Shown: piece after piece, positions 55,890 to 64,000 of the stretch
Numbering within the stretch: position 1 is the first letter of the stretch
Layout of the letters: the number at the start of each line of letters is the position of its first letter
Origin: Plotosus lineatus
Taxonomy: Eukaryota; Chordata; Actinopteri; Siluriformes; Plotosidae
Assembly: GCA_024760905.1 (NCBI GenBank)
Contig: CM045751.1
Coordinates: forward strand, 8,218,501-8,282,500
Length of the DNA stretch: 64,000 nt
Reading direction: 5' to 3'
Position numbers and translations under genes: made by a program
Notes under the pieces: model-generated
The model's input: only the letters and a program-made list of their open reading frames with translations
What the model was told of the DNA's origin: nothing
Databases searched by the model: none

Positions 55890-56040
55890 CAGACACTCCC
55901 CGACTTATGGTCATTCGTTTTACGTTTTTTTTGGTTTGTTTTTTTTTTTTTTTTTAAAAAGTCAAATTTTGAGTTTAGACATACCTACGTAGTACACTGA
56001 CGTCTGGAACCAATTAAAAACGTAAGTCGGGGAGCGTCTG
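55890..56040. mobile_element. M7 minimal MITE
   Basis: 151 bp. CAGACACTCCCCGACTTATG at the left and ACGTAAGTCGGGGAGCGTCTG-like right end are inverted repeats, flanked by TA. Little else is present, so it is near the minimum size for a Tigger-type MITE. Confidence 0.8.
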
Positions 56041-56184
56041 TATTGAGTTTAGGAAGCAACCATGTATTAAACAGAACACATCACCTCTGCTTCACAGTAT
56101 TTTTCAATCGTGTGGCTTACAGGTTCTAGTCCCTGAATTCTCATTTAAATGAAAAATAATTTACACAACAATAATTTTATAATA

Positions 56185-56799
56185 CAGCGGTACCTCACCT
56201 TACAAAATTAATACGTTCCAGAGCCTTTTTCATAACCTGGATTTTTTGTAAGTCGAACCACATTTTACATGTAAAATGCATGATTCGTTCCAAGGCCCCC
56301 AATGCTACCCTTTAAAAATTATAAAAGCAAACCTTTTAAGGTACTTATTTCGAGTTGACCATGTCTTCTTAGCAGAGTTATAATCTTACAAATGTTTATG
56401 CAAGGTTCAAACCCTGAGCCAAAAAAAATAAAAAATAAATAAAGTTGCAATGAGCACACTCGAAAAACTCATGAAACAAGCTGCTGCTCAAGGGAGCTGC
56501 GTCATCCCTTCTAGCCAATGGACGGCCAGTGGAGTGAGATGTTGGGAGATAGCCAATGGGAGGGAGCTGCGTCATCCTTTCTAGCCAATGGGAGGCCAGC
56601 TGGGCGGGATGTTGGGAGACAGCTAATGGGAGAGCAGCTCATGCATTGTTTGAATGGCGCGTTTTAATGTTTGAATGGCACGTTTGGCTCATTTGGTAAG
56701 GAGAATTTGTTTTGTATACAGAGCCAAAAATTTAGGAAAATGTTTTTCGTAAACTGGATTTTTTGTTTTCTGGGACTTTCATAAGGAGAGGTACCACTG
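56185..56799 (-). mobile_element. M2 Tigger-like MITE copy
   Basis: CAGCGGTACCTCACCTTAC to AGGAGAGGTACCACTG. Internal words 'catgattcgttccaaggccc', 'tagccaatgggaggccagct'. Confidence 0.78.
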
Positions 56800-56862
56800 G
56801 AGTTAAATAAGTTACTAATTCAACTATTCAGTGAATTTAGAGATGCAGCTTTTTCTCCATTA

Positions 56863-56879
56863 ATCATCATCATCATCAT

Positions 56880-56911
<32 letters not shown>

Positions 56912-56973
56912 TCACCATCACCACCACCATCACCACCATCATCACCACCACCATCATCATCATCATCATCATC

Positions 56974-57004
<31 letters not shown>

Positions 57005-57098
57005 CCACCATTACCACCACCATCACCATCATCATCACCACCATCATCATCACCATCATCATCATCATCATCATCACCATCACCACCATCATCATCAT
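56863..57098. repeat. (ATC)/(ACC) trinucleotide tract
   Basis: About 236 bp made only of ATC and ACC words in irregular clusters. The minus strand gives a Met/Val-only reading frame that is not a gene. Confidence 0.92.
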
Positions 57099-57179
57099 TA
57101 TCAGTGTTTAGTTGTATTTTAGTTTTTAGGTGAACTAGAAAAGCATGTTTATGTGAAATGAAAGTGGAAACCCGTGATT

Positions 57180-57680
57180 ATTAAATGTGTGAGAAAGAGT
57201 AGAAACAGGCTGTTCAGCACGATTCAGCTCACATCAGGGATTGTGAGTGTCCGTGTATTCCTCTGATAGATCACACTTAAAAGAGGAGCAGCCCCATTAG
57301 CCTCTCTGTCTTCCTCTCTCACTCTTGCTCTCTTTTGCTCGTCTTCTACTCCTCTGTTCGCGTCCAGCTGGCTCGGCACCAGGGCCTGCTCTCCCCAGCG
57401 AGAGTCCTTCAAACGCTCGCTTAGAAAAGGACTACCGAGGCAAATGTTTCGGAGTCCTTGGCTGGCTAATGAACACAAAGCCTCTCCTGGGCCCAAAGGA
57501 AGAGAAAACGTGAACGCGAGACAGACATGAAACGGGCGGCTCATGTGTCACGGGATCTGTTGTAGCCTGTAATTATAATGCTGGTGAATTATTTGTATTG
57601 TCTGTCCTCTTTGGACTTCAGTTGTTGTGTATATAGTGAAGATTTCCAAGCCTGAGATGTCTGTAGTTAAATATGGAAAG
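57180..57680. other. Candidate conserved noncoding element block
   Basis: Complex, GC-balanced sequence: 'cagcgagagtccttcaaacg', 'ctggctaatgaacacaaagc' (TAAT and TCF/SOX-like AACACAAAG), 'cctgtaattataatgctggt'. Two overlapping ORFs (57224-57544 minus, 57325-57513 plus) show no family signature and probably reflect the composition. Confidence 0.42.
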
Positions 57681-57780
57681 TACACAGTATGACTGCATGC
57701 TGTTATTATGCTGTTAGGATTGTGGGTCTCTCTTTTGAATTGTCAAAAAGCTTTAAATGTGGTAAGAAAACATGCTCTCT

Positions 57781-57782
57781 CG

Positions 57783-57829
<47 letters not shown>

Positions 57830-57832
57830 GAC
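57781..57832. repeat. (CT)n(GT)n microsatellite
   Basis: Polypyrimidine CT repeat followed by GT repeat. Confidence 0.85.
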
Positions 57833-57899
57833 AGCTTTGGCCATTTTATAATCTGTACTGATCTATGATTTGCTCCACAATAACAGAGCTATTTGTTCT

Positions 57900-58340
57900 T
57901 TCATTTACAAAAAAGGTCTGAGCAAAAGAAGAAGGAGAAGAACCTTCTGGAAGTCAAGGACGGCACAGGACTGGAAATATAGTTTCCTCCACAACAGCCA
58001 CGCAGCTGCCTGTGAGACGGTTCTCCCTTGGACATTAATGCAAATTATGGGCTGATAATTTAATAACTCCGCCAGCTTGATCTATCCTTTTTATTACAAT
58101 TATCATCGGCCAGGGGGTTGTATTCCATCACCACAAAATAAACATCATCTATCATCCTTGGTGATGATTAGTCAGTGACAGGCTGTGCAAGCCGCTCCGC
58201 ATAACCGAGGCCTAATGCTGCCTGGCTGTGCAAAACGCCGTTCGAAACGCGTACAGCTTTTTATGATGATGTCTCGGTTTGCTGTGACATCATAAAGTAG
58301 GCTGAGGAACTGAGGAGCAGTTCTGGCGAGTATCACGATC
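57900..58340. other. Candidate conserved noncoding element block
   Basis: Dense TAAT-type cores (ggacattaatgcaaattatg, tgataatttaataactccgc, attacaattatcatcggcca), including an octamer-like ATGCAAAT. Also a hairpin at 58258-58302 (tttatgatg...catcataaa). No ORF. Confidence 0.45.
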
Positions 58341-58746
58341 ACCAATAATTGTCTGTATGGTTTGAAAACCTAATTTTTATGATTCCAATGTGTGTCTCAG
58401 GAGCCTCAGGCCTCGTATTTACTGTGAATAATATAAGTGACACTTTTGAATGTGGGAGCTGGAAAAACTGAATTGGAAAGGAAAAGGGCTCATTAAAAAA
58501 GTCTGGATTTTTCCATGACTGAAAAAATTTAAATGTGTTTTTAAGGGAAAATTAAATAATTTCTGTAAAAATGTGTGATGCCCAACAAATACTTTAGAAT
58601 TATGTTGTAGAATGTTGGAAAATATTTATAAAAAGCATTTATAATGCATTTATGATCTATGAATAAAAAGAATGACGTATGGTCGGGCTTGCTGTTATCG
58701 TCATTTGTCACATACCTGTGAATAGCAAACTGTTGTTATAGACCAT

Positions 58747-59044
58747 CGTGGGGCTGGTGGTGTAGTGGTGAGGGTACTGGGCCCATGATCAGGAGGTTGT
58801 GTGTTCAAATCCCAGTTAGACCCCCACTGTGCTAAGATCCCTGGGCAAGGTCTTAACCACAAGTGTGCCTCTATTCCCCCAGCAGTATAAATGGGTACCA
58901 GTAAAATATACTGGGAAGGTAACCTGCGATGGACTAGCATTTCGTCAGGGAGGAGTTGAACTCCTGGTCACCTCACGTTACAGAAACCGGGGATAAGCAC
59001 CGGCCTGATGAGCCACTGGGCTCAGGTGTAAAAAAAAAAAAAAA
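58747..59044 (+). mobile_element. S3 SINE, full length
   Basis: Target duplication gttatagaccat (58735-58746) / gttataggccat (59045-59056). Head 'ggtggtgtagtggtgagggt', B box 'gtgttcaaatccc', A-rich end. Confidence 0.88.
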
Positions 59045-59129
59045 GTTATAGGCCATAACATTAGTGGAAGCAACACAATAATTTTTTATTAATAAGACTA
59101 AAACGTTTTTAAATTAATAAAATTCATCC

Positions 59130-59385
59130 ATTCATTTGTTTTCTGAAATCCTTAATCCTAATTAGGCTTGCATGGAGGCTGGCGCCCATCTCAGTCGACT
59201 CCGGGTAAGAGCAGAGTACACCCTGGACAGCTTGCCAGGCCATTGCAGAGCAGAAACACGATGACTATGCAGCCTTCTCATGACAAAAGTCAGCAATGAT
59301 TCTTTTACATGAGCCTCTCACCATAGACAGTGAGAGACAAGGCCAGCCTTTGGTGACCCACTTGGCTACACTGTGGGACCAATAA
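59130..59385 (-). mobile_element. S1 SINE (S1a tail), head lost
   Basis: 'aatccttaatcctaattagg', 'gagtacaccctggacagctt', 'ctctcaccatagacagtgag'; ends before the tRNA head. Confidence 0.65.
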
Positions 59386-61140
59386 AATTGTTTTACACCA
59401 ATATTGTTAGTCAAATTACTGTATTTATTGTGTCTATAATAAGCAGGTCAAGCTACAGCAAGCTGGTTATTATTATAAAATAAACCCTGAATGGTGTATC
59501 AAAATGTGCATTACAGTTTCAGAGGTTATTTACAACAATATCTGTCTCAATATATTTTATCCTGTACACGATTTTTTTCTGCCACCACCCCAAAGATTTC
59601 CAACTTATAATACATCATGTTCACCATTCATAATCCACAAAAAGATTGAATTTCTGAATAAATATGCATGGTGCCTTTTCATCACTTCATTTTCAATAAA
59701 TATTACAAGGTGTTATAAAAAGCCATATAAATGTATAAGCGGATGAATTCAGAATTCATTATAAATGTGACACTCGTCGTCACTTCGGAGTTTCCACAAA
59801 AGCATCGCAGCACAGATATGGTGGTTAAATGGTAGCACGAGCTTGACATTAAACACTCTTTCATGCTCTTTTCATGCACTTTCTCTGAAGAAAAGTCCCT
59901 CCTTTGTAGGGGTAGGGTTCTCTCAGAGGGACTGATAGACCCTTTCGAATGGTAACGGATATGATTTTCCTTTCATCATGTTTTTAGGAAACTGGATTGT
60001 CTGGCAGAACTCGGGTCCCTAGCTCAATCCTGATCTGTCTGTGTGGAGTCTTGCATGCTCTGCTTGAATCTCTATGAGGTTCCTGTGGGTTCCTCAGTTT
60101 CCAGACACATGCAGGTCGGTACATTGGCCAGGCTAAATTACCTCTGTGTGTGTGTGTGCACGTAGTATCTGCGATGCTCTGGCAGCCGACTGACGGTGTA
60201 TCGCTGCTTTTGGCACCAAGTGTAGCCAAGTATTCAAGGAAAGTCTGTTCAGGACAACGCAAATAACTGAAGATGAATGGATGAATTTAGTTTGTTTATT
60301 TTTCTCATTTATATTTTTATAATAGCTATATAACTAAGCATGTGTCAATAGGCGCTTGAATGGTGTCCCTACATGAATATCATTTGTAGTGCAATAGAAT
60401 TAGACAAATATTAAGAATCCATTGTACTTCCTCAGTTCTTCTGAGCTTCAAGGCTGAACAATGTGTATGATGTCGAGGAAAGAGACAAATCAAGCCCAGC
60501 CGCTGGCACAGGAGGCAGCAATGGTCTTTGTTCTTTTTATGGCTTTGTTTTGAAATTCTGGAGAGGAAAGGTCTTTGGTCTTGCTACCTGGAGCACAGTT
60601 CAGGGTTTTCTCTCTCTCCAACCCCCCCCCCCCATTTCCCTTCAACCCCCCTCCTTTCCCCACCCTTTCCTCCATGTACCTCACTTTCAGCCACAACAGA
60701 GCAGAATCTTTAAACTCACTGGCTTTGTGAAGATGTACAATATATTATTTATGCTCAAACCACCATTACATTGTTGACCTTCAGTGCCACCGAGATGAAA
60801 GGGTGGTGGCACCTGTGTTTTGGGTTCAGGGGTTTGTGAGTGAGCACTCTTGAATTCTCTGGGCCTGTTTGTCTTGAGAGTGTAAAGGGGTTTATATGGG
60901 AAGGTTTCTCTTGACATACCAGCATGACTGAAAGGGCAGCAGAGAGCAGGTCGCTTTCCACTTCTTTTGATCGTCTCCTGGAAAAAGGAAAAAAAAAATC
61001 AACATGAAATTACCCTCCTTCAAGTTAACATCATACAACATGTAATGCCTGATGGTATGGGAAATATAGAAAGTATGGGTGGTATGTTGAGTCATGTAAA
61101 AAAATAACTGCATCCAAAGGAAATTGTTGATTTATTACCA
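59386..61140. other. Intergenic, no certain content
   Basis: 59990-60290 holds a very diverged S2-like SINE (tgtgtggagtcttgcatgct, tcagtttccagacacatgca). 60440-60960 is complex sequence with a poly-C run at 60620-60632. No recognised gene. Confidence 0.45.
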
Positions 61141-61144
61141 CAGA

Positions 61145-62521
61145 CAGGGATCCCTCACTTTCCGCAGTTAATGGGGACCAAGACTCCCCCTCTACCCCCT
61201 GCAACCACCGATTTCCACGAAGTAGGATTGACCCCCCCGCCGACTGATGTATACGTATATGTGTATATAATAGCAATAAATACACATTTAATGCTATAAA
61301 TGCTTATACAGTCAGCTCTCTACTTACGAAATTATTCCGTTCCGGCGCCTTTTTTTTGTAACCTGGGGTTTTCGTAAGTAGTGCATTTTACATGTAAAAT
61401 GTGTGATTTGTTCCAAAGCTCCCAAGAAAACCATAAACCCTTTAAAAATTATAAAAGTACACCAATTTTATATGAAATATGTATGAAATATGTGTTAAAA
61501 GTAAAAGAAAGTTATTTACCTTTTTTAAATCTCTGGAACCACCCATGCGACGCTTTAAAGTTCGGGGGTTGCTGGTCTGTAGAACCCTCACCCCCACCCT
61601 CCTTCACGAGGTCCTTAAATATGGCGGTTGCTTTTTCCAAAATAATCGCCCCTGTCACTGTATCTTCGCTTTTAATGCCTCCTTCTGCTTCAATATCGTT
61701 CCGAAATAATCACCTCCGTCACTGTGTATCTGCTTTTAAGGTCGCCTTCTGTTTCAATATCGTCCCGATCGTAGAGGGGTTTCGGCCATACTCCTTTGCG
61801 ATTTCGCTCAACCGTATCCCACTTTCGTATTTTTTTTATTATCTCCTGCTTCAATTCGATTGATAACGGAGCCCGCTTCTTCTTTTCGGTGTCACCGGGA
61901 ATCACTTTCTTGGGGTCCATGATGGACAATGAAATATCACGCTGCAATGATCACTCTCAAAAAAACTCAATAGCCAACAGTCCTGTTCAACTCTCCTTCA
62001 CGCGTGTGACAAACAGGAAGTATGGGTACAGTTCAGCTCCCTCCTGACCAATGGGAGGCCACGGGGCGGGATGTTGGGAGACAGCCAATTAGAGAGCAAC
62101 TCGCGCATTGCTTGAATTTTTGAATGGCGCGTTTGGTGCGTTTCATAAGAAGAGGTTGTTTCGTATACAGAGGGCGAAAATTTAGGAAAATATTTTTTCG
62201 TAACCTGGATTTTTCATATTCAGAGGTTTTCGTAAGTAGAGGGCCGAACACATACAGATGTGCGCACGCGCACACACAAAGATATGCATCTCACATAAAA
62301 ATGTAAGTGTTTTTTTGGGGGGGGGTTTGGGTTGTGTTTTTTTTTTTTGTTTGTTTTTGTTTGTGTGGGTTTTTAAATTTTTATTTTTTTGCATAATTGG
62401 CCTTGTTTTGTGGCCTTTTCCTGAACTTTTCCCCTATTTTTCCTTAATTTCTTTAAAAAAAAATTTTTTTTCATGCACTGATGCCGCAGAAACTGAAGCA
62501 CGAAGTAGCGAGGGATCACTG
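61145..62521. mobile_element. M1 element split by an M2-related element
   Basis: Left part 61145-61308 starts CAGGGATCCCTCACTTTCCG; right part about 62246-62521 ends GTAGCGAGGGATCACTG. Between them lies the M2b element. A short M1 segment is missing at the right junction. Confidence 0.78.
61309..62245 (-). mobile_element. M2b Tigger-like element with transposase N-terminus remnant
   Basis: Ends CAGTCAGCTCTCTACTTACG and ...TTTTCGTAAGTAGAGGGC. On the minus strand, MDPKKVIPGDTEKKKRAPLS then IELKQEIIKKI opens at 61920; after a frame change GIRLSEIAKEYGRNPSTIGT continues. This is the classic CENP-B-type HTH of a Tigger/pogo transposase. No DDE domain. Confidence 0.82.
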
Positions 62522-62594
62522 CATTTGAACACAAACATTTCACTTTCACTACATTTTCTACAGCAAAATTAGCTTTTGTAGAATAACTCATTTT

Positions 62595-62599
<5 letters not shown>

Positions 62600-62629
<30 letters not shown>
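62600..62629. repeat. (TA)n microsatellite
   Basis: Abuts the left end of the second M4 copy. Confidence 0.85.
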
Positions 62630-62632
<3 letters not shown>

Positions 62633-63418
62633 TGATGCCTCAGCTCACGAACATAATTGGTTCCCAGAAAGTGTGTGTAAGGCGAAAAGTTTGTCTTCCG
62701 AACATTTATTTCCCATAAGAAACCATTAAAATGAGAATAATCCGTTCCCAGGTCCCCATAAAACATAATTTTCGACTAAATAAGCCTTAAAACTACACAA
62801 AAATATACCTTATTTTATGTATAATAAATGTGCTCTTGTATTGTAATTAAAGAAATAAACTGTACTGTATAATAAAGTGGTTTTATTTACCTTTGTGATG
62901 GTAGTTGATGGCTTGATGGAATGGAGTGGGAGGAGGAGGGAGGGAGGGACTTACTGTTTGGAAGGATTGTTTGGAAACGCCTACTGTTTGGAAACACCCT
63001 TAGCCACACACGCACCCTTAATAGCTTCCTTGTTCTTAAGGATGGGAGCAATGGTAGACTTAGCGTACTGGTACTGGGACGCTGAGTCACACAAACGCAC
63101 ACCTCGTTCATGTTTTTCAATGATCTCCGCCTGTGGTGGGGTCTTTTTCGGTCCCATAATAGCAAAAGTACACTCAATATGGTCCAAAATGTCTATCAAA
63201 CACAAACCACTTCTGCACTCAAAGAAAGGGGGTGACGAACTGTGACGCCGTGAGCATGCGTGAACTTCTCGTGGCCGCCACTGTGGCGCTGTTCGACCGC
63301 GTGGTTTGGTTCGTCCGCCGAAAACTAGTTCGTCAGCAGAGACTATATGCTCGCAAATTTAATGTTCTTGAGGCGAAAAGTTCGTGAGCTTAAGCGTTCG
63401 TCAGTGGAGGTTTTACTG
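62630..63418 (-). mobile_element. M4 Tigger-like element, copy 2, with intact-frame HTH remnant
   Basis: 789 bp, inverted relative to 8153-8935 and nearly identical to it. On the minus strand MGPKKTPPQAEIIEKHERGV then RLCDSASQYQYAKSTIAPIL and KNKEAIKGACVA are in one frame, because the C missing in copy 1 is present. Truncated before any catalytic domain. Flanked by (TA)n on both sides. Confidence 0.86.
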
Positions 63419-63429
63419 TGTATATATAT

Positions 63430-63950
63430 ATATATATATCAAAGTTTTTTGGCATCCGAAGCGAGTACTGCCAATCGTTAGCACAAATATGTTCTTGTAG
63501 ACATCTTCAGTCTTCACTGCGTAATTCGTGAGCTGAGAATTAACTGGATCTTCCACCATTTCGACTGTTTTAAGCAGTTCCTTGGTGGATTTGCTAATAT
63601 GCTTTTGATCAATATACTGTTGAACCATTCACTGTCAAAACTCTTTGATATGATGCAGAATTCACAAACGAATCTGTGACTCAGTCCCAGAGGTAGTGAA
63701 GCAACACCAAACCATAACATTTCCACCATCATTATTTATAGTTGGTACAGGGTTCTCCTCGCTGTTCCCATGTGTGCTCTGACTGTGGCCAGATAACTAT
63801 ATCCTTGATTCATCTGAGCACATTATTTCAGAAGACTTTTTCCTGGCAAGCTGTCTATGCAGGTCAAATTTGCCCCGGCTCTTTCTGATTGTAACCGTGT
63901 GTACATTTACTCCAGTAGTTATAGATGTTATGTGGATAGCCAATCTTGGA
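63430..63950 (-). pseudogene. Decayed Tc1-like transposase, second family
   Basis: Minus strand, broken frames: QMNQGYSYLATVRAHMGT (SDESKI..FGH-like), then NDGGNVMVWCCFTTSG (GGGSVMVWGCF-like), then DQKHISKSTKELLK (DNDPKHTSKSTKEWL-like). The order matches a DD34E Tc1 transposase. It differs from the fragment at 35740. Stops and frameshifts make it a pseudogene; the right side may continue past the window. Confidence 0.75.
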
Positions 63951-64000
63951 CAAATTGGCAATTATTTGAAGTGTATACTACTTAGAGATGATTTTATTTA

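Noticed and set aside
56820..57098. Minus-strand ORF of Met and Val only
   Set aside because: Pure translation of the ATC/ACC repeat; no gene structure.
57224..57544. 106-residue minus-strand ORF as a gene
   Set aside because: No family signature, and an overlapping plus ORF of similar quality; composition of a noncoding block is the simpler reading.
58258..58302. Hairpin as a microRNA precursor
   Set aside because: Stem of only about 12 pairs with a bulge, too short for a precursor; noted instead as part of a candidate regulatory block.
1..64000. CRISPR array, operon, bacterial promoter or prophage
   Set aside because: Spliced vertebrate gene, SINEs and Tigger elements show a eukaryotic chromosome; repeats are micro- or minisatellites without spacer structure.

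Overview
This window is vertebrate DNA, almost certainly from a teleost fish. It is AT-rich, full of (TA)n and (CA)n microsatellites, and dense with short DNA transposons and tRNA-derived SINEs of teleost type. I cannot name the species.

Layout. Positions 1 to about 33,500 hold the 3' half of one large + strand gene, clasp1 (cytoplasmic linker associated protein 1). I place 19 coding exons between 1,883 and 30,003 from conserved protein text, GT/AG splice sites and exact phase matching. Joined, they give a continuous frame of 788 residues to the natural stop. They cover the end of the Ser/Arg-rich linker, the third TOG domain, a variable spacer and the C-terminal CLIP-interacting domain. The C-terminus (KRAQTTNSNSSSSSDISSHS) is of the CLASP1 type, not the CLASP2 type. 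Several exons look like cassettes: 24 nt, 3 nt, 117 nt, 57 nt, and a candidate 96 nt exon inside the TOG3 coding region.

From about 33,500 to 64,000 I see no protein-coding host gene. This part holds transposon debris, microsatellites and several complex, repeat-free blocks (about 44.7, 48.3-49.1, 54.1-54.6, 57.2-57.7 and 57.9-58.3 kb) that look like conserved noncoding elements, probably distal enhancers of a developmental gene. In mammals the 3' side of CLASP1 faces TFCP2L1 and GLI2, so a gli2 landscape is one guess.

Mobile elements fall into a few families, named here locally. M1 to M7 are pogo/Tigger-like short elements with CAG...CTG ends and TA target duplications. M2 and M4 still carry pieces of the CENP-B-type helix-turn-helix of their transposase. 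S1, S2 and S3 are tRNA-headed SINEs, many with clear target-site duplications. There are also one piggyBac-like element with TTAA duplications and two decayed Tc1-like transposases. Nested insertions let relative ages be read.

The most striking find is a foldback element present twice (about 14,394-14,686 and 53,531-53,788) whose arms encode hammerhead self-cleaving ribozymes: CTGAAGA, a stem II hairpin, GAAA, a short stem III, then a GUA cleavage site closed by stem I. It resembles the ribozyme-bearing ends of Penelope-like elements and retrozymes.
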